The notes under the pieces are model-generated. The model ran no database searches, had not been told where the DNA came from, and saw only the letters and a program-made list of their open reading frames with translations. A DNA stretch of 64,000 bases, from NCBI RefSeq assembly GCF_047948215.1, contig NC_134458.1, positions 143,138,036 through 143,202,035 on the forward strand, given 5' to 3'. The first letter of the stretch is position 1; each line of letters opens with the position of its first letter. Source of the DNA: Lycorma delicatula. Taxonomy: Eukaryota; Arthropoda; Insecta; Hemiptera; Fulgoridae. This document shows positions 48,860 through 59,220 of the stretch, piece by piece. Made by a program: the position numbers and the translations under genes.

Positions 48860-51800
48860 GTGCTTCGGGTATGATAATCTCATACCAAAATATAATCATT
48901 TCGAGGTAATATTTACAAAATGTTTTTCTTTGTCTCACAGTGAAAAATTATTTAAGGGTTCCCATATTTTATCAACACAGTATAATAATTAAAAGGAAAT
49001 AGAATTACTAAAAAACGAAGTAAATAATTTTCTAGACGAACTAAAATCATTTAAAGATAGACATATATGTTAGCTTTAATATATTACAATAAAGTGACAT
49101 TTCAAAAAAGAGGTTTAGAAAAAAGTAAGCAAAATTACCATAATTTAGTATAATAAAATAGTTAAGAATTAAAAAAATGTATAATAACAATTATCCATTT
49201 TAAAATCAATAAAATAATCACAAATTATACTGTTTCACATGGTAAAATTTACAAAAAAATAATTTTTTTTTTCAATTCTAAAATCTATGATAGAGATGAA
49301 ATTTTACTAATTTTTGAAAATTTTACTTTGCTCAGGAAAATTTATTCTTGGTTTTTATTTATTTTATTTTTATAAAAAGTTCTACGAAAATTCCTTGCAA
49401 TACACTTTAAACAGTTATTATTTAGGCAAATTATTATCTAGTTATAAACTATATAGACTAATAAATTAGCAGTCAAACACATATAACAAATATATTTTCC
49501 ATTACGAACTAGAAAAGTTAACATACCAAAAAAGGAAATAATTATGTTTTAGTTTATTCTTAGATTAAAAATTTTACAGTTTAAAATAATAATACAATTT
49601 TTATGTTAAGTATTATAAAAATGTTGAAAAAAATTGGTTGTACCCGTTTTAATCATTGAAAGGTTAGGAGTGGGAGTTACAGGTAGAAAAAATTACACTT
49701 TTACTGTTTGTTTAGTTTTATATAAAATAATTTCCGTAAAGAAATTAATTTTTATGAAATAAGTAAATGATTAGATTTAGCTCTAATCAAAAGGATTCAA
49801 TTAAATAGAAAAAATAATAACACATGAATTAGAACAAAAATTTCGTTTAAAAAAAAGTACTTTCTTTGTGGCTATTAATATCCTAAGATTACCTTTTTTG
49901 CTTTAATTTAAAAAAATAAATATTTTCTAAGAAATCACTATAAAATATCTGATTTGTATTAAACAAAAACGTACTAATTTACATATATAACCTTTCATTT
50001 ACTGTATGCAAATAAACAAAAGTATCATAATTTATTCAAAAATACGGTTCAAAACTGTTTTTATAAAAATATTTTTTCTACGCAAAAATTGTAACGTTTG
50101 AATTACGCGGCTGGAACATGTATGATTAAAAAATTCGTAATGAAAATTATTTCATACAGATACAGGTGTTCAACCAATCAAAAATTTACTTTTTTCAACT
50201 ACTGACCAATCAGAAGCGGGTATTGTTTAATGAATCAGATATTTTTTGATTTTAATTTTAATCCATTTTAGTAATTAGAAAAATTAATTTGAGAGTACAC
50301 CAATAGGTAAATTATGTTTCTATATTACACTGTTTATCCTTTTGTTAATTGTGTCGGATTCTGAGAAAGAAATGTCTTTAACACTGACCAGTATTAAAGG
50401 AAAGAATGTAGAAAAGACTTATGACTTTTGTCACAGAAATGTATTGTTTAAAGTATTTCTTGAAAAATTAATATAATATTCTATAAACAATGTATTATAT
50501 CATTGTTTTAAATCGATAATCCCAGTATTTTCTCTTATAATCCCAGTTTACTACTCTCGCCAAGGCTCGTGTCGTAACTTCGCACTCGTGCATCAATGGC
50601 TATCATTATAGGTTCGTTACATAATGTACTATTATTAAACGTACCTGTTATAATTTGTTAATTTCAACTATTTTTTCTAAGACAAAACTTATAAAAAGTG
50701 TTGTTTGATGTATATTGATTTTCATATTTTTGTAAAAATTTTAATATCCTAAAACGAACCCATGTATTATTGATAATTATTTAATCTATTAAAATATTTA
50801 ACCAATTACTTTTCTAAAAAAAAATAGTTTAACATAGAATTTACCAAAATCAATAAACAAAAACTTTTAAGAAAAAGATGTATGTGTTAATGTATTTAAA
50901 ACGTTAAAATATATGGTAATATTTCTTATTTGATTTCTTTCATGAAAAGATAAAAAAAATGTTTGATTTTTGTTTTCGAGTAACATAACCTGTATTGGTA
51001 AAAAAAAAAAAAAAAAAATAACTTAGTTTTGTCAAAACAGAGATTTAATAAAATGGGTTATTTAATTTGTTTAATGGTGATCTTTAAATAATTACACTTT
51101 TTACAATATCCAGTTTCGTTAATTAAAATGTAGATTTTACTTGTTTTTACGTGATATTTATTAAATTAAAATTTATCAAGTTCTGTAGATAATAATTTTA
51201 TACATTAAAAACACACCCTTTAATACAATCATAGTTCTTTTTAAAAAATAAAAATTTATATATAAAAGTGGATGGAACAAATGTATGATGATTGAAATAA
51301 CGGCAAGGGTGAAATAACGAAAGTTATTAACCTTAAAATACTTTGACATTTTCATTCAAAATGTTATTAACCTCGCCAAATCCGAGTACGTTTCAAATGA
51401 ACACAATGATATTAAAATTCCAAATATAAAAAATTGTTTTAAGAAGAGAAATTTTCCTTCAAAGGAAATCATTTTAAAAGATCCAACTAAACATCTACAC
51501 ATCGCTTTAGTATTTTAAACTAAATACTTCTTCTCGAGTAAATATAATTATATAATTTCAATTATGTATGATTAAATTGACTTAAATCACTTAATTTTCG
51601 TTATTTTTATTGTTTTGCATAGTTCTTAGTAAATCACTAGTTTATTGGTTTGGGTATTTTTAAAAAATAAAAACAAATACCAGCATTTGTTTTTTTAAAA
51701 TAAAAATTAAGGAGTTGTATTTTATTTAATATAAAATGTTTAAAATATTTTGGCATTTTCTTATTTAATTTAACTTTTAAAAAAGAAATAAGTACAATTG

Positions 51801-52600
51801 TAAATCTATTTTCGATTCAAGTTATAGGATTACAGATTAGATTGAAGGCCTTTCAAACGGTAACAGGTAGTAAAATAAAATTACGGAATACATATGTTTA
51901 TTTGTAAGAGATTTTAGTAAAAGATAAGATTTTAAATTCCTTCTTAAGTATAGTATTCAAAAGAATTTCAAGGAATTATTAAATAAAAGTGCAAAGCAAA
52001 CATAATATTTTTCCCTGCAAGAGACAATAGACTTGTAATTTGTACTCTGCTATAAACCAATATATTTATACCTGCTTTTGTTTTCAAACAGGGTTTATTT
52101 TGAATTGAAAAGTGTAGTCATAAAGGAAAAATTAATAATTGTAATAACTAAATATAATACTTTTACTTAAGAAACCACTACTATGTATTGTAACTTTAAA
52201 AGAGTATACCTGCTTTAATTTCCAAATAGTCTTAATACTGTAAATAGATTCATGACCAGAACCAATGAAACAACAAAGAATAATTTTTAATAAAATTTAT
52301 ATAATAAGGAAAAATGAATAATTGCAAGTTTTATATTTCGGTTTTGGTGTAAACAATTAGTGTTTTTACTGTGCTGTTAGTCTTTATAAATTTTGAACAT
52401 AGCTTACCATCTACTAAACTTTGAAAAACCGTTGTGAGATTCTCTCAGCCGTCCTTCATTCCCCTGTTAATGTCGTCAAATGGTAAACTCAAGGTATTCA
52501 TATTTCTATAAAATTTGTATCACCATTTGCCAGATTTTCATTATTTTAAAGATAATAAAATGCTCCTACACAATTTTAACGTAACTATCATGTTACGTTA
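48860..52600. other. No gene seen; presumed intron
   Basis: AT-rich sequence with homopolymer A runs (longest near 51,000-51,018). A GC-richer patch at 50,540-50,620 has no frame or motif that I recognise. Confidence 0.5.
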
Positions 52601-52620
52601 ATGTTAATTAAATATGTTCC

Positions 52621-52943
52621 TAATCTCTATGTTGAGTACTGTTTACCTTTCTTAGTTTCATTCTTTTATTATATGTTAACGCGTTTCGGAATAATTTCAT
52701 TGTCAAAACATATCGTATTCCAGTAAAATAAGTTATTGGTACAAGTTATTATTAGTACAATTTGTTTACTGTACGTAGAGTACAATAACTTGTCCCCCTG
52801 GCTGTGCTATGCTTTGTTGTGGATCCGGCCCGGTGGGTAGGATGGGAAAAAAACGTTTTGACAATGGAATTATTCCAAAACGCTACAACATATAATAAAA
52901 GAATGAAGCTAAGAAAGGTAAACAGTACTCAACATAGAAATCA
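52621..52943. mobile_element. Foldback element 2 (Penelope-like arms)
   Basis: Arms of 89 bases at 52,621-52,709 and 52,855-52,943 are imperfect reverse complements. Each carries, in outward orientation, a GACAATG(G/A)AATTATTCC(G/A)AAACGC motif and a TAATAAAAGAATG tract. The spacer (52,710-52,854) includes an unusual GC-rich piece with GGATCCGGCCCGGTGGGTAG. The right arm's similarity to the solo copy at 27,585 continues about 40 bases beyond the foldback. Confidence 0.85.
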
Positions 52944-52999
52944 TAGTGTTTTTAACAGAAAATATAATAATAATTATCTGAGTAACAATGTTTCTAATC

Positions 53000-53624
53000 T
53001 GTGAAAAGGGTTATTATTGTCATTTTTTTCTAATTAAACTATGATATTCAAACAATATATATATATGTATTGTGGTTCCCTAATCGGGACCGACTTTAAA
53101 TACACGATTTGGGAGACAAAACTAATAAAAATTAAATAAAGTAATGGTATTTAAATGATGCTAACATAATAAATGTATAAACTCTGTACAGTAAAATAAC
53201 AATTTAAAAGCAAAATACTTGGATACACATTCAAGTACTACACATAAAACGAAGTATGCAAAAAAATTAAGTTTGTATAAGAATGTATTGTATAAGTAGT
53301 ATTTAAAAACTCATCTACTGATAAATGCTGATTATGTAAAACGAAATCGTTCAATTTTAAATAAATTGATCTGAGAATTTATTTTTACTCACCAGGAAAT
53401 TTGTTAAACCTTGAAAATATAGTTTAATAAGGTCCTCTCTTGTAGTCCGAAGAATTATCGTGTATTGGCTGGTTTGAGAGAAATGAATATTATTTTTTTT
53501 AAATAATGAAAAATAAAATTGCAGAAAATTTTTGTGAATACAACTCACGGTGGTGTCGGGGAACCGCCATTAATTTAACAAAAATTTTTGTAAAAAACAC
53601 ATAAATGTTTTATATATATGTATA
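53000..53624. other. No gene seen
   Basis: AT-rich spacer between the foldback and the mariner element; chance frames only. Confidence 0.5.
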
Positions 53625-54345
53625 CAGGTGTCCATAAAGTCTTTCCATGTTTACAAAAGTTTATTAAAAAATTATTACGGTTACAGCTGTGTGGAAAAAG
53701 AAAGAAAAAATTATCAAGCTTTTTTTATATTGATTTGTTGCAGGTAGTGGCAGAGTAGATGGCACTGTGATCAATTTTGTTTATAGAATCCAGGAGAAAG
53801 CGCAATGTGTGTTGTGATATCACGAGTCAGAAATCGCCGATTACTGTGCGGCCAAATTTTAAAAGGGAATATGGGCGACCAGCACCTGATAGCAAAAGTA
53901 TCGTTGTGTGGTATGCAAAGTTTAAGGAGAGTGGAAGTGTACTCGAACTTCCGCGGACAGGGCGGCCATCCGTTAGTGAAGAAAAGGTTGAGGTTGTGCA
54001 GCAAGTATTTCTACATTAGCCCCTCTAGATCTACCCGTCGTGCATCTCGTGAACTAAGGATTCCCCGGTCAACAGTGCACAAAATTTTACACAACAAAGT
54101 AAGGTTGTACGCGTATAAAATTCAGATATTACATATACAGCCAGATGACGGTCCTCCTCGTGTTGCCTTCACGACCGACAGCGGATTGATAACGATGCGA
54201 GTACCTGCAGCGTTATGTTTTTCAGACGAGGCTACATTCCACACCTCAGGGAAAGTAAATAGGCATAATGTGAGAATATGGGGCTCAGAAAATCTGTACT
54301 TTACCAGAGAAAAAGTTAGGGTGTGCTTGCGTATTATTCTAAATT
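53625..54345 (+). pseudogene. mariner/Tc1-type transposase, 3'-truncated
   Basis: The element starts at a TA with a terminal-repeat-like CAGGTGTCCATAAAGTCTTT (53,625-53,644). The transposase begins in the frame of 53,777 with two helix-turn-helix blocks: SIVVWYAKFKESGSVLELPR-TGRPSVSEEKVEVVQQVF, then after a frameshift near 54,015 STRRASRELRIPRSTVHKIL. The first catalytic block reads CFSDEATFHTSGKVNRHNVR, with another pair of shifts just before it (IDNDAS in the alternative frame). The sequence ends after WGSENLYFTRE, so the second and third catalytic residues and the 3' terminal repeat are missing. Inactive. Confidence 0.85.
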
Positions 54346-54346
54346 C

Positions 54347-54485
54347 TTAATAAAGTAACATAGATTAAACCTTTAAATGATATACTTACTTATGATTAAA
54401 TGTGGTTTAATTACTTAATGGTATAATTATAATAATAAAAATTCTGTTTCTGAAATTCGGCATATATGTACATATATATTTTAAA
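54347..54485. repeat. Direct repeat, left copy
   Basis: Shares with 55,917-56,050 a string of blocks: AGTAACATA, ACTTATGATTAAATGTG, TTTAATTACTTAATGGT, CTGTTTCTGAAATTCGG. The two copies flank the receptor exon and foldback 3. Confidence 0.8.
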
Positions 54486-54534
54486 ATCAATATTTTTATG
54501 AATCATACTCCTCTGTACTATATACAAATGGTTT

Positions 54535-55042
54535 TATTTTATTAGATCAACCAAAGTACAGAATAAATAAAATAGGATGACACCTTCTTCCATTATGCAT
54601 GCAGGAGCACTTTCGCGATTTACTCGGATCATCAGCTGTATTATATATACATATATTCATCTCAAATTACATTACAAACTTCGTAATTATATCGTATAAT
54701 CATGCATATATGTATATCGTATATATATATCATGCATTTATTTATTTAAAATTTAAATCTTTTTATTTTTTTTAATTTTAAACTTCTATTCAGTTAAATT
54801 AAAATTAACATTAAATTGTTAGTAATAAAAAAATATAGAAAATAAAGGTTTTAAATAAAATAAATAAATGCATGATATATTATTATATTTTACGAAGTTT
54901 TTAATGTAACTTGAGATGAATGTATCAATATATAATGCAGCTGATGATGCGAGTAAATCTTTAAAGTGCTCCTTCATATGTAGTGGAGTAAGGTAAGTCT
55001 TCCTACTTTATTTAGTCCGTGCATTGGTTGATCTAATAAAAT
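54535..55042. mobile_element. Foldback element 3 (Penelope-like arms)
   Basis: Arms of about 240 bases run inward from TTATTTTATTAGATCAACC (left) and its partner GGTTGATCTAATAAAATAAA (right end) to a short AT-rich centre near 54,775-54,835. Both arms contain CTGATGAT(C/G)CGAGTAAATC followed in the left arm by GCGAAAGTGCTCCTGCATG (minus, 54,635-54,600) and in the right arm by a diverged TTTAAAGTGCTCC (plus, 54,941-54,972). No coding capacity. Confidence 0.85.
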
Positions 55043-55560
55043 AAATATACATATATATATAATATTATGTTTTATATATATAAATTTAATATTCATAAAA
55101 AAAAACCAACCAATAATGAAATATAATTTTCTTGAAATCTAATGGTAGGGTTAAAATTAAATGAAAAGTGTATGATTTTTTTTCAGTTTTGTTCATTAAA
55201 ATCAATTTCGTGTTTAAAGAAATTCTGCAAATTTATTTTTAGACAGATAAACATGGGTAAACATACTTTCCTAGTAATTCTAGATAATTATCTGAATAAA
55301 CCCCATTTCGAATTTTCTTTTAAAATTTAAGATTTTACAAAAAATGTAATTAGGCATTTTCAAAGAATATTTCATTGTATATCAAAATAATATAAATTTT
55401 GATATGCGAGTATACATATTTCTTAATATAATATTTTTCCTTACTACTTACGAGAATTCCATTTTTATCTAATTGATTTTTTTTTTTTTAATTTGTAATG
55501 GATTTTTAGAACTTTTAACTTTCTATCAACCAAACAATTACAGAAAATTTAATAACTTAC

Positions 55561-55765
55561 TTTTTCTTTTATCTCTGTAACCTTTATGGTTGAATTTACC
55601 GCCTCTTATGTATGATGTCGATGTAACAGAATGCATTGGATTTGATGGCCTTCTAAAAGCTGGAGGACTTCCATGTCTTCTTGCCCACCACCTGCGACAT
55701 TTTTTATTTAGTTCTGCCCTCACTTCTCCATTCATAAAACAATAGAGAAGAGCAACAAAAAATCC
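55561..55765 (-). CDS. Class B (secretin-family) neuropeptide GPCR, exon with end of TM7 and tail
   Basis: Minus-strand exon with acceptor TTTCTTTTCAG before 55,765 and donor GTAAGT at 55,560-55,555. Phase 0 entry reads [19 protein letters not shown], the hallmark end of TM7 and start of helix 8 in secretin-family receptors (FQ-GFFVA-x-x-YCF-x-NGEV). The intron before GFF is a familiar boundary in this family. The tail continues [37 protein letters not shown] and KGYRDKRK, rich in Arg/Lys and Ser/Thr. It ends one base into a codon. These receptors couple peptide hormones to Gs at the plasma membrane. The conserved core does not settle the ligand: DH31/calcitonin-like, DH44/CRF-like, PTH-like or PDF receptors are all possible. 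Preceding exons (other TM helices) were not found up to 64,000. Confidence 0.88.
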
Positions 55766-55916
55766 CTGAAAAGAAACACATTATTATTAAATATTTTATG
55801 TTTGTTAGCTTATAATTTTTTTTAAACATCTGTTTTGAATTCGTATATATTTTTTTCTCCCTTCCAAATATGCATACATAAACATACAATTAAAGATCAT
55901 ACATAATGCAAGTACA

Positions 55917-56050
55917 AAAAGATGAAGTAACATAAATTTAACCTTAAAATGACTTATGATTAAATGTGAAATTTAATTACTTAATGGTTTAATTAAAATA
56001 ATAAAAATCTGTTTCTGAAATTCGGAATAAATGTAGAAAATAATAAGTGA
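55917..56050. repeat. Direct repeat, right copy
   Basis: Diverged copy of 54,347-54,485, same orientation, about 1.57 kb apart. It lies just upstream (in gene sense) of the receptor exon, in the presumed preceding intron. Confidence 0.8.
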
Positions 56051-56424
56051 AAAAAAGTATTTTAATTATATTTATGATAAATTTACGTAATATTCAATTT
56101 TTCAGCTTAATGATTTAAGATTTTCCTGTAGTCTACTTAAATCTAAAAAAAATATATCAAACCTAGCAATGAGGTCGCTAAATTTCCCTATTTGTATGTG
56201 CTTAAATTTCAGTGTTCTATATGTCTAAACTTTTATGGAATAATTTTAAAAAAATTAAAATTTATAAGTCTAAACCCAAAATTAGATTCTGATAAAAAGA
56301 TTTCATTTCAATTTTTAATTGAATTCCGTTAAATGTAACTCAGATAACAAAAGTTAAAAAAAAGGTATTTAAAAAATACCCTTAAATTCACCTTATAAGA
56401 TATCTCTTTAAAAGAAACATTTTC

Positions 56425-56600
56425 ATGTTGAACAGTAATCCCAGTAAAAGCTAATTACTTCTATACGGACTTCAATATTAGGCAGTGGATACTTGTGCTC
56501 TGGGGATTGGGATTCAATTAACCACAAGTCTCAGGAATGGTTGGTCTGAGTTTGTGCAAGATTACACCTCATTTATATGTCATAATATCATCCTCATCTC
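56425..56600 (+). repeat. tRNA-derived SINE, body fragment
   Basis: Starts with a degraded B-box side (CAGTAAAAGCTAATTACTTC) and runs through GTGGATAC, ATTCAATTAACCACAAG, TCTCAGGAATGGT and CATAATATCATCCTCATC. It links the head-bearing copy at 36,430 with the body copy at 6,225. Confidence 0.7.
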
Positions 56601-58130
56601 ACTGGGCCAGGGGAATTGCTTATTTTTCACTAGTCAGATTGCAACTTACGTATACGTATTAAGAAAATAAAAAATAAAGTTGAACAATAAATATTTAGAA
56701 CGAAATTTGTTTTTATTGATAGTGATTGTTAAAAATGATTTTAATTAACAAAGTGGTTCTCTTTTGACTTCTCGATTAGTAAGGTGTTTTTTTTTATGTT
56801 TTTTCCAACTCAATCAGTGGTCTAATTTCGATGATTTTTCTTTTTTTAGACAAAGTTTTAATGGTAATTCCGTTGAAAAGTAGAACTTTATAACAGCATA
56901 GATAAAAATTTAAACGTATTTCTGGTATAGCTGTTATTGCATAAAATTAAATTTTTTTTATCATAGTGTTTATACAATATTGATATTCAAAGTATTTTTA
57001 CAATTCAAGAAAGTTGGTTTATTAAATGACAATACATCTACTGTATTCCATATAAAAAAATAATCCTATTTTATTTGTAATTTTCGTTAACAATACAGCT
57101 GCCAATCTAAAACCAGTTATCAATGAAAAGTCTAGTAACACCTTTCCGAACGAACATTCTTATTCTTCTTCTACTATGTGTTTTTTCAATTATAAAAAAG
57201 TTAGCTTTTCCGCCATTTTCGGGTCTTAATTTGATTGACAAAATTGTATTTCTATATTTTATGCATTTTAGTAAACCTTACTAATGCATGTGAACCAACT
57301 TGATTGCTTTATCGTTATTGCGTAATGACTATTACAAAAATTTAATCTTACCGGCATTCTTGTATTTTTGTAATCTTATTATGATGGTTAATACGAAATT
57401 AAATTTTGAGACATAAAGTGTTCACAAATATACATATTGAATTTATTAACGAACTATTAGTTCGTTGAATATATAATATAAATAAGACGCCGAGAACATT
57501 TTATTTTTTCCAGTTATTCTATTTGGAACAGGTACTGTTACTACCAAAATTATAAAATTAATTTATGGTTTTTTACGTGAATTGTTACGAATAATCAATT
57601 ATATGCTTGCCCCTAGATATTGACGAATTGGATTAAGCAATGATGCATTGTCTTTTTTAGTATGATGTTAAATATTACAGATAAGCACATGACTTCTCTG
57701 TTTCATGATTCACTTTGTATTATTCATCTAAAATAAGATGATTCATTCAAAGACAAATAAAATTATCTTGTGGCCAACTCTATTTATCCATTATCCTCTG
57801 TGATTTTAATCTGTTTTTAAACGGGTAAAGTTGTTTGTGTAATAATTTAAAGGAAATGAATATTTCACATCCCCTTTGACTAAAAACTATTTAATAACAA
57901 ATGATTCAAATTTATTTAAGTGAACTGTATATTTGAAATTTCACCTTCTATTACTGCTATAGTATCTAGTCTGTTTTGAAAAATCGTATGAAAACAATAC
58001 TCTAATGTAGGATAAAAAATTGTAGCAGCAATACTGTGAACCATTTCTTGATTTGGCATTTCTATTATAGCTTCAGTATTCTTCTTTTATTTTGTAGAAC
58101 AAAAATTTCATATCGCTTTCTCCTGACGAA
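56601..58130. other. No gene seen; presumed intron
   Basis: AT-rich. No open frame with coding texture and no repeat family recognised, apart from a small AACGAAC...GTTCGTT hairpin near 57,449-57,467. Confidence 0.5.
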
Positions 58131-58139
58131 ATCATAAGT

Positions 58140-59220
58140 AAATGATGTATGAACTTATCACACGAGAGAGTGGACAGCCATTCAATGATGACCCCTCCCC
58201 GACTAAAGCAAACAGCAATTGATTATAATGAAAATAAACGTCCATGTTAATAACGTCATTGTCAAGTCGAATCATCGTGGATGACAAGGCCTTAAATATA
58301 CTTTGCCCAACATTCCGACACGTACATGTCTGTTCAGATTCCATAAGCCCTTTGCAAGCGATTAGTGACATGTACTCGAGGCACCTTGTTTTCTGTGATA
58401 TACAGTCTGTTATCTCTGGAATTACTCGGCGTAATACAACCGTGAGCTTTTGCTAGATCCCTAGTGATATTGAAATTACAGGCTATGAGCGAGCTGATCG
58501 TACGGCAAAAGAAACCTGTTTGCACCCTTATTTCACTAATCTGTTTCTGAATAGGGTTATTCGTGATGACTGACAAACTGATTGGAATGATACCATCAAC
58601 AATAAACTTCATCCAATTAAGAACACTGTATCTCCATGGAGCTCCTTATGCAGGAATAACAGTCGACAGGAGATTATTATTTGTCGTTTGCGAATAGGCC
58701 ACAATCAACTTACTCAAAGACATCTCATGAATCAGACCGATGCACCTGTCTGTGCTCGCTGCGACTGTCACCATATTCTTGTGGACTGTGTCTGTTATGC
58801 GGTATTGGCTCGGAAATTTAAACTAGGGCTAACATCCGAAATATCTTATGCAACAATGTATGTGTGTTTTCGAATGTCTTACGATTTGGTAAGGCTGTGG
58901 ATATGGATTCAAAAATTTATTTATTCATATCTTTTTCATTTATTATTATTATTATTTTTGCCTATTTATGCAATGAGGAGTATGCCAGATGATAATTTTG
59001 TGCTTTTAAGTCACACTTTTTATGTTATATTTTATTGTGATTTTATTTTTATTTTTGCATACGTTATAGGCGTTTTCCATTTATTCTGTGTTTCTTTATA
59101 TTACTCTTGTTCAGATTTTAAACTAATTTTTGATCGTTAATATTTAATAAATATTTATTATACAAATATCATCTTCGGGCGCTGATGACGACACTTCCTT
59201 GTGCGCCGAGGAAAAAAAAA
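58140..59220 (+). pseudogene. I-type LINE ORF2 3' part: RNase H and zinc-knuckle end, with 3' terminus
   Basis: From about 58,290 the plus strand reads HVHVCSDSISPLQAISDMYS, the RNase H block with its catalytic Asp. Next is TVSFC-stop-IPSDIEITGYERADRTAKE, the usual FCWIPSH-x-GI-x-GNE-x-AD block with W changed to TAG (58,454-58,456) and some catalytic residues lost. In the same frame follow RDD-stop-QTDWNDTINNKL, WSSLCRNNSRQEIIICRLRI, GHNQLTQRHLM and CARCDC...HHILVDC. The 3' terminus is GGGCGCTGATGACG...TTGTGCGCC and a poly(A) run at 59,212-59,220. 5' truncated near 58,140, two nonsense changes; inactive. Confidence 0.85.

Noticed and set aside
58132..58612. Minus-strand frames of 79 and 92 codons
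   Set aside because: They lie antisense to the RNase H region, whose plus-strand motifs are clear.
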